Shown here: positions 37,860 through 49,579 of the stretch, piece by piece
Layout: each line of letters opens with the position of its first letter
Position numbering within the stretch: position 1 is the stretch's first letter
Source: Bifidobacterium angulatum DSM 20098 = JCM 7096
GTDB taxonomy: Bacteria > Actinomycetota > Actinomycetes > Actinomycetales > Bifidobacteriaceae
Length of the DNA: 64,000 nt
Assembly: GCF_001025155.1 (NCBI RefSeq)
Contig: NZ_AP012322.1
Span: 744,001 to 808,000 of the forward strand
Direction of reading: 5' to 3'
Position numbers and translations under genes: made by a program
Notes under the pieces: generated by a model
Told to the model about the DNA's origin: nothing
Seen by the model: the letters and a program-made list of their open reading frames with translations, nothing else
The model's database searches: none

Positions 37860-37893
37860 CTGTTCGCTGTTGGAGTAGATGGACAGTGAACAG
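37860..37893. promoter_or_regulatory. inverted repeat upstream of the ClgR-type regulator
   Basis: CTGTTCGCTGT (37860-37870) and ACAGTGAACAG (37883-37893) form 11-base arms with one G-T mismatch and a 12-base centre. It lies 29-62 bases before the regulator's start. The half-site contains GTTCGC, which resembles known ClgR recognition sequences, so autoregulation is possible (inference). Confidence 0.5.
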
Positions 37894-37921
37894 CCTCATG
37901 GAATGCAAAGGGGACTGGATA

Positions 37922-38434
37922 ATGGAAACGATGACTCAGATTCGTCAGAACGCAACCGTGGATGGAATGAAGATCGCGGCGCCGATGGTAAAGCCCGGCG
38001 CTGCCCGCATGCGGGAATTGACGCCGGCTCAGCGCCGCGCCGTAGTACTGGCTCAGCAGCAGGTAATGAAGGCCCGTGCGGCCAAGAAGGCGAAGGACGA
38101 GGCTGCGGAAATGCGCCGCCGCATGTGGCGCGACGAGGAATCCGGCACCCAGGCTGTGGCGCATGCCGAAGCCAAGCCCACGGAACATCAGGAAGACACC
38201 CTGTCGTTGCGCGGGGCCATCGGCCTGGTATTGCGCGATCTGCGTTCCCGCGACCATAAGACCCTGCGTGAGGTCAGCGAGAAGGCCGGTGTGTCGCTCG
38301 GCTATCTTTCCGAGGTGGAACGTGGGCAGAAGGAGGCCAGTTCCGAGCTGCTGAGCTCCATCGCCGAGGCGCTGGGCGTAAGCACCGCGCAGTTGCTGCG
38401 CATGGTGGCAGATCGTCTCGATATGGCTGCATAA
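37922..38434 (+). CDS. clgR: ClgR-type XRE family transcriptional regulator
   Basis: This 170-residue protein has a C-terminal XRE helix-turn-helix ([20 protein letters not shown] then [18 protein letters not shown]). In actinobacteria this arrangement defines ClgR, the activator of clp protease genes, itself degraded by Clp. The N-terminal 75 residues form a basic Ala/Arg/Met-rich helix ([19 protein letters not shown]) longer than in mycobacterial ClgR. AAAGGGG upstream supports ATG 37922. The pgsA-cinA-clgR neighbourhood supports the name. Confidence 0.85.
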   Translation: METMTQIRQNATVDGMKIAAPMVKPGAARMRELTPAQRRAVVLAQQQVMKARAAKKAKDEAAEMRRRMWRDEESGTQAVAHAEAKPTEHQEDTLSLRGAIGLVLRDLRSRDHKTLREVSEKAGVSLGYLSEVERGQKEASSELLSSIAEALGVSTAQLLRMVADRLDMAA

Positions 38435-38555
38435 ACGTCATTTCGTCCACGGTTGTGGGCCATACACGTGTGACATGGGGTCGCTTGGGCGGGCCCCATT
38501 GTCGTAGGTTCACGATTCGCACTATGAACGGTTTAACGGACTCGTAGCAAACTAT

Positions 38556-38579
38556 GCCTAGGTTGTACTTATGCTAGGC
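38556..38579. promoter_or_regulatory. inverted repeat upstream of the first amino-acid-binding gene
   Basis: GCCTAG (38556-38561) and CTAGGC (38574-38579) are perfect inverted arms with a 12-base centre. They sit about 40-60 bases before the binding-protein start, in the promoter region. This could be an operator for the importer operon; the regulator is unknown. Confidence 0.4.
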
Positions 38580-38617
38580 CCGATAGATGTGGGTCTACAG
38601 AGATGAGAGAGGTTGTT

Positions 38618-39556
38618 ATGCCATTCACACGTATCAAGGCCGCCATGGCGCTGACATTGAGCGCGGCTATGCTGCTTTCCGCAGCGGCCTGCGGCACCAC
38701 CGATGATTCGGATGCAAGCGGCAAGGCATCCGGTTCCTCCAGCATCGAAGGCTATGACGTCAGCTCTGTCGCCAAGGATGAATCCATTGCCAAGCTGCTT
38801 CCGGAATCCGTTACCAAAGACGGTAAGTTCACCGTCGGTATGGATCTGTCGTACCCGCCGGCGGAGTTCCTGGCCGCGGATGGCAAGACCCCGGTCGGAT
38901 TCGACGTCGATCTCGTCAAGGCCATGGCGAAGGAATTCGGTTTGACCGCCGACCCGCAGAACGCGAATTTCGATTCCATCATCCCGTCTGTCGGCGCCAA
39001 ATACGATATCGGCATCTCGTCCTTCACCATCACGCCGGAGCGTCTGAAGGCCGTTGACTTCGTCACCATCTTCAAGTCCGGATCCGCATGGGTGGTGCGT
39101 AAGGGCAATCCGAACAAGGTCGACGTGTCTGACGTATGCGGTTTGAAGGTTACCGTGCAGACCGCCACCATTCAGGAGGAGGAAGTCAACAAGCTTAACG
39201 AGCAGTGCAAGGCGGACGGCAAGAAGGCCATCGACGTGCTGTCGAATAAGCTGCAGACCGATGTGACCACCAATGTGACCACGGGCAAGGCCGATGTCTC
39301 ATACGCCGATTCCGCGGTTGCCGGCTATGCGATCGCCCAGACCGATGGTCAGCTTGAGACCCTGGGCAAGGCTACGGGCATGGCCAAGGAGGCCGTCGCG
39401 GTCAAGAAGGGCGATACCGCCACGGCGCAGGCGGTGCAGAAGGCATTGCAGAAGCTCATCGATGACGGTACATATATGAAGATCCTCAAGCATTGGGGCG
39501 TCGAGTCCGGGGCCATCGACAAGTCCGAGATCAACCCGACCGATGTGAACGACTGA
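38618..39556 (+). CDS. polar amino-acid ABC transporter substrate-binding lipoprotein 1
   Basis: This is an extracellular binding protein (SBP_bac_3, 312 aa) for a polar amino acid such as glutamate, glutamine or cystine. The signal peptide ends in lipobox SAAAC. The ligand-binding core shows FTVGMDLSYPPAEFL, GFDVDLVKAMAKEFG and DIGISSFTITPERLKAVDF. GAGAGG upstream supports ATG 38618 over the codon at 38603. A paralogous binding protein follows, separated by a terminator, and one permease and one ATPase follow that, so the two binding proteins probably share one pump. Confidence 0.92.
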   Translation: MPFTRIKAAMALTLSAAMLLSAAACGTTDDSDASGKASGSSSIEGYDVSSVAKDESIAKLLPESVTKDGKFTVGMDLSYPPAEFLAADGKTPVGFDVDLVKAMAKEFGLTADPQNANFDSIIPSVGAKYDIGISSFTITPERLKAVDFVTIFKSGSAWVVRKGNPNKVDVSDVCGLKVTVQTATIQEEEVNKLNEQCKADGKKAIDVLSNKLQTDVTTNVTTGKADVSYADSAVAGYAIAQTDGQLETLGKATGMAKEAVAVKKGDTATAQAVQKALQKLIDDGTYMKILKHWGVESGAIDKSEINPTDVND

Positions 39557-39576
39557 TCGGAGCGTGGCGTCATTCC

Positions 39577-39614
39577 GGGAAGCCTCGATATCTTCGGGGC
39601 TTCCCGCCGTTTTT
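39577..39614 (+). terminator. terminator between the two binding-protein genes
   Basis: GGGAAGCC (39577-39584) pairs with GGCTTCCC (39598-39605), followed by GCCG and a run of five T. It separates transcription of binding protein 1 from the rest of the locus. Confidence 0.8.
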
Positions 39615-39734
39615 ACCGGGCAGGGAAACGGAAAATGGACGATTTCGAACGATTATCGTGCCCATTGGCGATACTGACATAGGTTGACATTGTGTGTAAT
39701 GCGCAGAAGAGAACACCAGAGAAAGACAGGCATA

Positions 39735-40664
39735 ATGACAATGAATAGGTTGAAGGCGCTGACCGCCGCCATGCTGAGCGCGGCCATGATGGTTTCCGTG
39801 GCGGCCTGCGGCACCACCGATACCGCGGATTCCGGGTCCGGCGATTCCAAGACCGCCACCACCGGTTACGATGTGAGCTCCATCGCAAAGGACGACGAAC
39901 TGGCCAAGCTCGTCGAGGGCAACACCGTCAAGAGCGGCGAGCTTTCCGTGGGCATGGAACTGTCGTATGCCCCGGCCGAATTCCTCGCCGAGGACGGCAA
40001 GACGCCGACCGGCTACGATGTCGATCTTTCCAAAGCCATCGGCAAGGTCCTGGGCTTGAAGACCAAGATCGTGTCCTCCATGTTCGACACCATCGTTCCG
40101 TCCGTCGGCACCAAGTACGATCTGGGCATCACCGCCATGACCATCACCAAAGAGCGTATGGATTCCGTCGATTTCGTGAGCTACTACCGCGCCGGCTCCA
40201 CGTGGACCGTGCAGAAGGGCAATCCGAAGAAGATCGATTCCTCCGACCTGTGCGGCAATAAGATCGCCGTGCAGACCGGCACCGTGCAGGAGGACGAGGC
40301 GAACAAGATCGCCAAGCAGTGCAAGGCCGATGGCAAGAAGAACGCCGAGGTCGTTTCCTACAAGCGCCAGGCCGAGGCCGCTACGGCAGTGGCTACCGGC
40401 AAGGCCGATACGTTCTATGCCGATTCGCCCGTGGCCGGCTACGCGATCGCCCAGACCGACGGCCTTGAGGCGCTCGGCAAGGATGTCGGTGTCGTCAAGG
40501 AGGGCATCGCCATCCAGAAGGGCAACACCAAGATGGACGCCGCCGTGCAGAAAGCCGTGCAGAAGCTTATGGACGATGGCACGTACATGAAGATCCTCAA
40601 GCATTGGGGCGTCGAGTCCGGCGCTCTTGACAAGGCCGAGGTCAACCCGACCGATCTCGACTGA
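39735..40664 (+). CDS. polar amino-acid ABC transporter substrate-binding lipoprotein 2
   Basis: This paralogue of the preceding gene (SBP_bac_3, 309 aa) has lipobox SVAAC, LSVGMELSYAPAEFL, GYDVDLSKAIGKVLG and DLGITAMTITKERMDSVDF. The C termini of the two proteins are nearly the same (YMKILKHWGVESGA), and 35 consecutive bases there are identical. The ligand pocket regions differ, so the ligands may differ. The start is ATG 39735; ATG 39741 is possible. It is followed after 35 bases by the permease. Confidence 0.92.
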   Translation: MTMNRLKALTAAMLSAAMMVSVAACGTTDTADSGSGDSKTATTGYDVSSIAKDDELAKLVEGNTVKSGELSVGMELSYAPAEFLAEDGKTPTGYDVDLSKAIGKVLGLKTKIVSSMFDTIVPSVGTKYDLGITAMTITKERMDSVDFVSYYRAGSTWTVQKGNPKKIDSSDLCGNKIAVQTGTVQEDEANKIAKQCKADGKKNAEVVSYKRQAEAATAVATGKADTFYADSPVAGYAIAQTDGLEALGKDVGVVKEGIAIQKGNTKMDAAVQKAVQKLMDDGTYMKILKHWGVESGALDKAEVNPTDLD

Positions 40665-40699
40665 TCCGGTACGGATATAGGGCAAGGAAGGCAGGAAGC

Positions 40700-41683
40700 A
40701 TGGCGAACAAGCAGGTCGATGGCGAGAACCTCGACATTCCCAATCGCATCAAGGCGTTGCCGGTACGGAGAACCGGTCCGGTCGTGGCCGCGATCGTCGT
40801 CGCGTTATTCGCTGCGATGCTGGTGCAGGGGCTGATTACCAACCCGCGTTTCGAATGGCACATCGTATGGAAATACCTGTTCAACGAGAATGTGCTTGAA
40901 GGCATCAAATACACGTTGCTGCTCACGGTGATCTCCATGGCCATCGCCATTGTCCTGGCCGTGCTGCTTGCCATCATGCGCAAATCCATCAACCCGGTGC
41001 TGCGTGGCGTCAGCTGGTTCTACATCTGGTTCTTCCGTGGAACCCCAGTGTATACGCAGTTGGTGTTCTGGGGTCTGTTCGCTGTTCTGGTGCCGCGTAT
41101 CGGCATTGGCATCCCGTTCACCTCCGTGGAATTCTGGAGCATCGATTCGCAGTCCGTCATCACCGCGTTCAACGCGGCCTGGTTGGGTCTGGCATTGAAC
41201 GAGGCCGCCTACCTGGCGGAAATCGTGCGTGCCGGCCTTGAAGCGGTCGACCCGGGCCAGACGGAGGCTGCAAAGGCTCTTGGCATGAAGCGCACGCTTA
41301 TCATGCGCCGCATTATTCTTCCACAGGCCATGCGCATCATCATTCCGCCGACCGGTAATGAATTCATCGGTATGCTGAAGACCACGTCGCTGGTCAACGC
41401 AGTGCCGTTCACGTTGGAGCTGCAGTTCGCCACCACCGCCATTTCGACCCGTCTGTACAAGCCGATTCCGCTGCTGATCGTGGCGTGCATCTGGTATTTG
41501 GTGATCACCTCCATCCTGATGGTGATCCAATCCAGGTTGGAAAAGCATTTCGGCAAGGGCTTTGACGCGCGTCCCATCGGTGCACGTGGCAAGCGCACAC
41601 CGCTTCCGGGCAAAACCGCGGGCGAACCGAAAGACGATGTCAACAAGCACAACGAAGCCGTGTTCACGGGAATGACCGCGTGA
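40700..41683 (+). CDS. polar amino-acid ABC transporter permease
   Basis: This is a HisM/GlnP-type membrane subunit (327 aa). The N-terminal 30 residues are cytosolic; helices follow, with the family segment [19 protein letters not shown]. The EAA coupling loop is [20 protein letters not shown]. About 45 C-terminal residues form a polar, Lys-rich tail beyond the usual end. AGGAAG lies upstream. Its stop codon is followed nine bases later by the ATPase start. Confidence 0.93.
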   Translation: MANKQVDGENLDIPNRIKALPVRRTGPVVAAIVVALFAAMLVQGLITNPRFEWHIVWKYLFNENVLEGIKYTLLLTVISMAIAIVLAVLLAIMRKSINPVLRGVSWFYIWFFRGTPVYTQLVFWGLFAVLVPRIGIGIPFTSVEFWSIDSQSVITAFNAAWLGLALNEAAYLAEIVRAGLEAVDPGQTEAAKALGMKRTLIMRRIILPQAMRIIIPPTGNEFIGMLKTTSLVNAVPFTLELQFATTAISTRLYKPIPLLIVACIWYLVITSILMVIQSRLEKHFGKGFDARPIGARGKRTPLPGKTAGEPKDDVNKHNEAVFTGMTA

Positions 41684-41691
41684 GGGGAGCG

Positions 41692-42495
41692 ATGATGAGC
41701 AATACAACGAAAGACAATCCCAAGGCCGTCCCCGCGGTGAAGGCCATTCAAGTGCATAAGGCGTTCGGCGATCTGCACGTGCTTAAAGGCGTGGATATGA
41801 CCGTCGAACCAGGCAGTGTCACCGTGATTCTCGGACCTTCCGGTTCGGGCAAGTCCACGCTGCTGCGTCTGATCAACCAGTTGGAGACGCTGACCGGCGG
41901 CGAGATCGACGTCGACGGCGAGATGATCGGCTACAAGTATGTCGAGAAGAACGGGCAGCGTGTGCTGCAGACCCTGAACGACAAGGAAGTGGCCGCTCAA
42001 CGGGCCAAACTCGGCATGGTGTTCCAGCGCTTCAACCTGTTCCCGCACATGACGGCGTTGGAAAACGTGATGGAGGCCCCGGTGCATGTGCAGCATATGG
42101 GCAAGCAGGAGGCCAAGGAACTCGCCATCCACGAGCTTGAGCGCGTCGGACTAGGAGAGCGGCTGGACTACTATCCCTCACAGCTGTCGGGCGGTCAGCA
42201 GCAGCGTGTGGCCATCGCCCGCGCGCTGGCCATGAAGCCGGAGATCATGCTCTTCGACGAGCCGACATCGGCACTCGACCCCGAATTGGTGGGCGAAGTG
42301 CTGAACGTTATGCTCGGCCTTGCCCGTGATGGCATGACCATGATCGTTGTCACGCACGAGATCGGCTTCGCCCGCGAGGTCGCCGACCAGATCGTATTCA
42401 TGGACGGCGGCGTTGTGGTGGAACAGGGTGGTCCCGAGATCATCGACAACCCGACCGAACCCAGGTTCAAGGACTTCCTGCAGCACGTGCTGTAA
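41692..42495 (+). CDS. polar amino-acid ABC transporter ATP-binding protein
   Basis: This is a GlnQ/HisP-type ATPase (267 aa) that powers the preceding permease. Motifs are Walker [11 protein letters not shown]-loop [17 protein letters not shown], signature LSGGQQQR, Walker [20 protein letters not shown] and switch [15 protein letters not shown] upstream places the start at ATG 41692 or 41695. It is the last gene of the importer operon; a good terminator follows. Confidence 0.95.
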   Translation: MMSNTTKDNPKAVPAVKAIQVHKAFGDLHVLKGVDMTVEPGSVTVILGPSGSGKSTLLRLINQLETLTGGEIDVDGEMIGYKYVEKNGQRVLQTLNDKEVAAQRAKLGMVFQRFNLFPHMTALENVMEAPVHVQHMGKQEAKELAIHELERVGLGERLDYYPSQLSGGQQQRVAIARALAMKPEIMLFDEPTSALDPELVGEVLNVMLGLARDGMTMIVVTHEIGFAREVADQIVFMDGGVVVEQGGPEIIDNPTEPRFKDFLQHVL

Positions 42496-42543
42496 TCGCC
42501 GGCACAGCGTGTTAGCCAATCGCATATGCGCTGTACTTGCGGG

Positions 42544-42578
42544 AAAGGGCTCACAGCCGTATGCTGTGGGCCCTTTTT
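42544..42578 (+). terminator. terminator of the amino-acid importer operon
   Basis: The 14-base arms 42544-42557 and 42563-42576 pair with one T-G wobble around a 5-base loop, ending in a run of five T. It is a classical intrinsic terminator. Confidence 0.9.
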
Positions 42579-42669
42579 GCATGGAACTTCGCAGCTGATG
42601 CAGGTCGATCATCCGGCGTCGGTGCGTGCAAGGCATTCGCATCGCTGCGGCGGCGTACACTGAGGGCTC

Positions 42670-42903
42670 ATGCAGGAACGGGAATTTTGGCAGCTGCTCG
42701 AAGAGGTGTTCGGACGCAGCTATGGCAGGGCGTTGGCGCAGGATCAGCAGTTGACGAGACTGAGCGACATGACGGTGGTCGAGGCGTTGCATGCGGGGCT
42801 TGAGCCGCGTGTGGTGTGGAATGTGCTGTGCGATCAGATGGACATTCCGGATTCCAAACGTTGGGGGAGGGATCATAATGCGCCTCCTATGCCGGCGAAG
42901 TAG
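42670..42903 (+). CDS. DUF3046 family protein
   Basis: This 77-residue acidic protein (REFWQLLEEVFGRSYGRALAQ, then DMTVVEALHAGLEPRVVW) matches the small DUF3046 family that is found just upstream of recA in many actinobacteria. Function is unknown. TACACT (42656-42661) is 8 bases before the ATG, so it is probably leaderless. It is separated from recA by 350 bases that carry recA control sites. Confidence 0.87.
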   Translation: MQEREFWQLLEEVFGRSYGRALAQDQQLTRLSDMTVVEALHAGLEPRVVWNVLCDQMDIPDSKRWGRDHNAPPMPAK

Positions 42904-43025
42904 GGCTGTCGGCGGATACGTGCGGCATGGTTCGTGCACTCGTTGGCGTATGGCGCGCTCTGCCGGGCAACGCGCCGGAACGGTCGCGGAATGATAGGCG
43001 TTTCGTGGCCGACGGCGAAATGATT

Positions 43026-43039
43026 CGAACAAATGTTCG
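43026..43039. promoter_or_regulatory. LexA-binding SOS box upstream of recA
   Basis: CGAACAAATGTTCG is a perfect match to the actinobacterial/Gram-positive SOS consensus CGAAC-N4-GTTCG. It lies 215 bases before the recA start and overlaps the -35 region of a possible promoter whose -10 is TATAGT at 43049-43054. LexA bound here would block that promoter. Confidence 0.85.
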
Positions 43040-43053
43040 CATATGGGGTATAG

Positions 43054-43062
43054 TTATCCACA
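43054..43062 (+). promoter_or_regulatory. consensus DnaA box in the recA upstream region
   Basis: TTATCCACA is the exact consensus DnaA box. It begins at the last base of the TATAGT -10 box and covers the expected transcription start. One such 9-mer would be expected by chance in about half of windows this size (both strands), so its position, not its presence, is the argument. Confidence 0.5.
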
Positions 43063-43184
43063 GCGAATATCGCGCTCGCCTGCTGCAGGCGCTCGCGATG
43101 ACGGCATGAAGACGTTGCCACTATCGGGGCCTCGCCAAGCCGCATGGGATGCGAGGGTGTGTCGACCACAGGGGTTGATGTATC

Positions 43185-43212
43185 TTGACCGGCTGCGCGG
43201 CGGGCTTATACC
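43185..43212 (+). promoter_or_regulatory. sigma70-type promoter proximal to recA
   Basis: TTGACC (43185-43190), a 16-base spacer and TATACC (43207-43212) make a good housekeeping promoter. It would start transcription about 30 bases before the recA ribosome binding site, independent of the SOS box. The gap 42904-43253 otherwise contains no gene. Confidence 0.6.
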
Positions 43213-43253
43213 GTGAAGGCATGTTCGTCAACTGATTCTTGAAGGAGAACACC

Positions 43254-44441
43254 ATGGCACAGAACACCGGCGCCGATCAGGCGAAGCATGAGCTTGATCC
43301 AAGGCGCAAGGCCGCTCTTGACACTGCATTGGCGCAGGTGGAGAAGAGCTTCGGCAAGGGCTCCGCAATGAGATTGGGCGACAGGCCGGAACAGAATGTG
43401 GAGGTCATCCCCACAGGCTCCCTCGCCTTGGATATGGCGCTTGGCATCGGCGGTCTGCCCAAGGGGCGCATCGTCGAGGTCTACGGACCGGAATCGTCCG
43501 GTAAGACCACGCTGGCGCTGCACGTCGTGGCCAACGCGCAGAAGGCCGGGGGAGTGGCGGCATTCATCGACGCCGAACATGCGCTCGACCCGGTGTACGC
43601 GCGTAAGCTCGGCGTCGACACTGATTCACTGATCGTGTCGCAGCCTGATAACGGCGAGCAGGCTTTGGAGATCGCCGATATGCTCATTCGCTCGGGCGCA
43701 TTGGACGTCATCGTGATCGATTCCGTCGCGGCGCTGGTTCCGAAGGCGGAGATCGAGGGAGACATGGGAGACAGCCATGTCGGTTTGCAGGCTCGACTGA
43801 TGAGCCAGGCATTGCGCAAGATGACCGGTGCGTTGGCGCAGGCCGGTACCACGGCCATTTTCATCAACCAGTTGCGTGAAAAGATCGGCGTTTTCTTCGG
43901 CAGCCCCGAGACCACCACCGGCGGCAAGGCGCTGAAGTTCTATTCTTCGGTCCGTCTTGATATCCGCAGAATCCAGACCATCAAGAACGGCGACGAGGCG
44001 GTCGGCAACCGTACCCGCGTCAAGGTGGTGAAGAACAAGATGGCCCCGCCGTTCAAGTCCGCCGAATTCGACATGCTCTACGGCGAGGGCATCTCCCGCG
44101 AGGGCTCCGCACTGGATATGGCCATTCAGGTGGGCGTGGTGAAGAAGTCCGGCTCCTGGTTCACCTATGAGGGTGATCAGCTTGGCCAGGGGCGTGAGAA
44201 TGTGCGCAACTTCCTCAAAGACAACCCCGCCATCACCGAGGAAATCGAGAATAAGGTCAAGGTGGAGTTCGGCCTGATCGACCCGATGGACCAATTCGCC
44301 GAAGACGATGCGACCAAGGCCGCGGCCGAAGCCGACAAGAACGTCGAGTCCGTGTCCGCCAGCGAAAAGAACGCCGATCCGAAGTCCACCGGAGCGAAGC
44401 AAGCCGGATCGGCTAAGACCAGGTCCACGGCTAAGGCCTGA
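43254..44441 (+). CDS. recA: recombinase RecA
   Basis: RecA forms filaments on single-stranded DNA, promotes strand exchange and triggers LexA cleavage. Motifs are Walker [10 protein letters not shown], the Walker B region [19 protein letters not shown], loop L1/L2 with [11 protein letters not shown] and [21 protein letters not shown], and the C-terminal KVEFGLI region. A Lys/Ala/Ser-rich tail of about 50 residues follows. The length of 395 aa is at the long end for the family. AAGGAG precedes ATG 43254. recX begins six bases after the stop. Confidence 0.97.
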   Translation: MAQNTGADQAKHELDPRRKAALDTALAQVEKSFGKGSAMRLGDRPEQNVEVIPTGSLALDMALGIGGLPKGRIVEVYGPESSGKTTLALHVVANAQKAGGVAAFIDAEHALDPVYARKLGVDTDSLIVSQPDNGEQALEIADMLIRSGALDVIVIDSVAALVPKAEIEGDMGDSHVGLQARLMSQALRKMTGALAQAGTTAIFINQLREKIGVFFGSPETTTGGKALKFYSSVRLDIRRIQTIKNGDEAVGNRTRVKVVKNKMAPPFKSAEFDMLYGEGISREGSALDMAIQVGVVKKSGSWFTYEGDQLGQGRENVRNFLKDNPAITEEIENKVKVEFGLIDPMDQFAEDDATKAAAEADKNVESVSASEKNADPKSTGAKQAGSAKTRSTAKA

Positions 44442-44447
44442 TCGGCG

Positions 44448-45086
44448 ATGATTTCGGCCCAGGATTTCCTGAAGCAGCATCCAATCTCCGACGGCATGGA
44501 GGAACGGTACACGAAACCGGATTCCTCCGCCGTCGGCGATGCCGGCCAATCCGCATGCCGTGGCGTGAAATATGCAGGCCATGCAAGTCGTGTGCGCCAC
44601 GCGACCGACAACGAGGATTTCGATCCGCGGAATTTCGACGCATGCCGCGAGGCGGCGTTCCGCCTGTTGGATGCATCGGCTCGCTCCACGCAGACGCTGC
44701 GCCGCAGATTGCTTGACAAAGGGTATGAGGATCGGACAGTCGACGATGTGATCGAGCGTCTGATCGAATTGGGCTTGCTTGATGACGAGGCATATGCCCG
44801 TTCGGTGGTCAGGTACTGCGTGAACCGCATGATGGGCAGTCGGGGCGCGGCGATGGAACTGCGACGCAAAGGTGTGGCGGATTCTATCGCACGCAGGGTC
44901 GTCAGCGAGGTTGCGGCTCAGGGAGCCTTTGAAGAGGCTGCGTGGGAGCTTGGACGGGTTACGGCCAGGAAGACGCGTGGACTGGACAGGCAGGTTCGCC
45001 TGCGGCGGTTCTGGTCTGCGGGAGGGCGCAAAGGCCATGACGCCGACACGCTGCGGCGTGTCGCGCATGAGCTGTTAGATGACTGA
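44448..45086 (+). CDS. recX: RecA regulatory protein RecX
   Basis: RecX caps and destabilises RecA filaments. It is a 212-residue helical-repeat protein whose family core starts near residue 65 (CREAAFRLLDASARSTQTLR) and continues with LIELGLLDDEAYARSVV and GSRGAAMELRRKGV. The first 60 residues are polar, probably disordered, and longer than usual. It follows recA by six bases, so the two are co-transcribed, as in most actinobacteria. Confidence 0.93.
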   Translation: MISAQDFLKQHPISDGMEERYTKPDSSAVGDAGQSACRGVKYAGHASRVRHATDNEDFDPRNFDACREAAFRLLDASARSTQTLRRRLLDKGYEDRTVDDVIERLIELGLLDDEAYARSVVRYCVNRMMGSRGAAMELRRKGVADSIARRVVSEVAAQGAFEEAAWELGRVTARKTRGLDRQVRLRRFWSAGGRKGHDADTLRRVAHELLDD

Positions 45087-45210
45087 CTCCGGTGTGTCGC
45101 GGCGTGTCGTGCGCGGGCGGAAGCACGAGGCGTGAGCCTGACCAAGTCCAGGCCGCGCTTTGCGACAATATCAACGCTGACATGACAGAAATCAATAAAA
45201 GCAAAATAAG

Positions 45211-45580
45211 TGAGACCTCTTATACCCCGGGTTCTGTCGTGTGCTGGGCACACGGATGGCCATCCATCTCGACCCAACGTTGCCGCTGGGCTCTAGCAGC
45301 CTACCCGATGGCACGAGCGAGCAGCCCTTACCGCCATCTGTTTGGCCTTGCTCCCGATGAGGCTTGCCATGCGGTCCACTGTTACCAGGGACCCGGTGGT
45401 CTCTTACGCCGCCGTTTCACCCTTACCTTCCGGCCGAAGCCGAAAGGCGGTCTATTCTCTGTTGCGCTATCTCTCAGGTCGCCCTGGGCGGACGTTATCC
45501 GCCATCGTGCTCTATGGAGCCCGGAAGTTCCTCAACCACGCATGCAAAGCATGCCCGGTCGCGGCCATCAAGAGGTCTCA
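45211..45580 (-). ncRNA. rnpB: RNase P RNA (catalytic subunit)
   Basis: The minus strand carries the conserved core: GAGGAACTTCCGGGCTCC near the 5' end (the usual GAGGAAAGTCCGGG region) and ACAGAACCCGGGGTATAA near the 3' end. The ends pair as helix P1: GAGACCTCTT at the 5' end (about 45579-45570) and AAGAGGTCTC at the 3' end (about 45221-45212). The length of about 370 bases and the overall order fit a type A-like bacterial RNA that removes tRNA 5' leaders. Open frames crossing this stretch on the plus strand are not genes. It converges with recX. Confidence 0.93.
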
Positions 45581-45588
45581 AACACACA

Positions 45589-45597
45589 ACTATACCA
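45589..45597 (-). promoter_or_regulatory. extended -10 promoter of rnpB
   Basis: On the minus strand, TGGTATAGT (TATAGT with an upstream TG) occurs 9 bases before the predicted 5' end of RNase P RNA. The region further upstream is A+T-rich. I see no strong -35, which is usual for an extended -10 promoter. Confidence 0.5.
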
Positions 45598-45759
45598 GCA
45601 TTTTTGAATATAAAAAACCAAGGAAATTCATAGACATTTATGCGGTTTGTTCCCGCCGTTTCCCAAAAGCTCGTTTACAATAAAACGTACCCGGTCAGTG
45701 AAGACACGGCTGGAACGCAAATAGCGGGTAATGCCGCTTGAGTTTACTAGGAGGTCCAC

Positions 45760-46422
45760 ATGGAAATCGTCATTACCGGACGTCACACTCAGATCAAGCA
45801 AAGGTTCCGTGATGTCGTTGAGAGCAAGATGAATCGTGTGACCGCTATCGCCCCCGATGCGCAGCGTGCCCAGATTGTGCTGTCGCATGAAGGCAACCCG
45901 CGCCAGGCCGATACCGCCAAGCGCGTGGAAATCACCATTATCGCAGGCAGCACCGTGGTGCGTGCGGAGGCTTCCTCCGCGGACGAGTTCAGCGCACTTG
46001 ACATGGCGCTCGACAAGCTGACCCTGCGTCTGCGCCGTACCCGCGATCGTCGCAAGGACCATCGTCGTGGCTACGAGAACCCGGTCCCGGTTGATCTGGG
46101 TGTCATCGAGCCGGAGCCTGCAGCTGCTGAGGAAGAGGTCCACGAGGATGTCGAGAACAGCCCCGCAGCAGCCGTCGCTTCCGATCTTGGCCCCGGCGAA
46201 TCCGTCGAAGTCCAGGTTGGCGATACCCCGATCGTGATTCGCCGTAAGCTGCACATCGCCGAGCCGATGACCATTGATGAGGCGCTGTACGAGATGGAAC
46301 TGATCGGCCATGATTTCTTCCTGTTCGTGAACAAGGAGACCGGTCGTCCGTCCGTCGTCTACCATCGTCACGGCTGGAGCTACGGTGTGTTCGAGATCGA
46401 CACCCCGGAGCATGTGAACTGA
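45760..46422 (+). CDS. hpf: ribosome hibernation promoting factor, long form
   Basis: This 220-residue protein inactivates ribosomes in stationary phase by forming 100S dimers. The N-terminal S30AE domain (MEIVITGRHTQIKQRFRDVV through LRRTRDRRKDHRRG) blocks the decoding site. An acidic linker and the C-terminal dimerisation domain (MTIDEALYEMELIGHDFFLF, RHGWSYGVFEI) follow, which is the long-HPF layout. AGGAGG lies upstream at ideal spacing. It stands alone between rnpB and secA. Confidence 0.94.
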   Translation: MEIVITGRHTQIKQRFRDVVESKMNRVTAIAPDAQRAQIVLSHEGNPRQADTAKRVEITIIAGSTVVRAEASSADEFSALDMALDKLTLRLRRTRDRRKDHRRGYENPVPVDLGVIEPEPAAAEEEVHEDVENSPAAAVASDLGPGESVEVQVGDTPIVIRRKLHIAEPMTIDEALYEMELIGHDFFLFVNKETGRPSVVYHRHGWSYGVFEIDTPEHVN

Positions 46423-46453
46423 CGATCACTCATCATCAATCATGAGTCAATGA

Positions 46454-46495
46454 AGTTGGGGCCCGCGCCGTCCGCATACGGTGTGGGCCCCAACT
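46454..46495 (+). terminator. hairpin after hpf
   Basis: AGTTGGGGCCC (46454-46464) pairs perfectly with GGGCCCCAACT (46485-46495), and GCGCCGT/ACGGTGT can pair inside, making one nearly continuous stem. No T-tract follows. It is the likely end of hpf mRNA. Confidence 0.65.
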
Positions 46496-46636
46496 CATGG
46501 CTGATTGTCTGTTATTTGGCGCGGCAATGGCGCTGTTATCGGCAATGTCGCGTAAGATAACTGGCAGTGTGCCCGCACATCATGGCAGAGAATGCCGCAC
46601 GGGCATGGAATATCGCGACCGACACAGGAGCAGAAC

Positions 46637-49486
<2,850 letters not shown>

Positions 49487-49525
49487 TCAAGCTATCGGGC
49501 CGATTCCGATAACCTGTCGATTGCG

Positions 49526-49563
49526 TTGAGGGCTGCACCCATTGAAATGGGTGCAGCCCTCAA
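49526..49563. terminator. 18-bp perfect hairpin after secA
   Basis: Bases 49526-49543 and 49546-49563 are perfect reverse complements with only GA between them, giving a tight tetraloop stem. It lies between convergent secA and the broken hydrolase gene and probably terminates both. It has only two T after it. Confidence 0.75.
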
Positions 49564-49579
49564 TTCGACTGTGCATGCT

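Noticed and set aside
43054..43062. Possible replication origin because of a perfect DnaA box
   Set aside because: Only one box is present, with no cluster, no A+T-rich unwinding region and no dnaA or dnaN nearby.
45092..45683. Overlapping plus-strand open frames downstream of recX
   Set aside because: They cross the RNase P RNA gene, which lies on the minus strand and explains the sequence conservation and structure.
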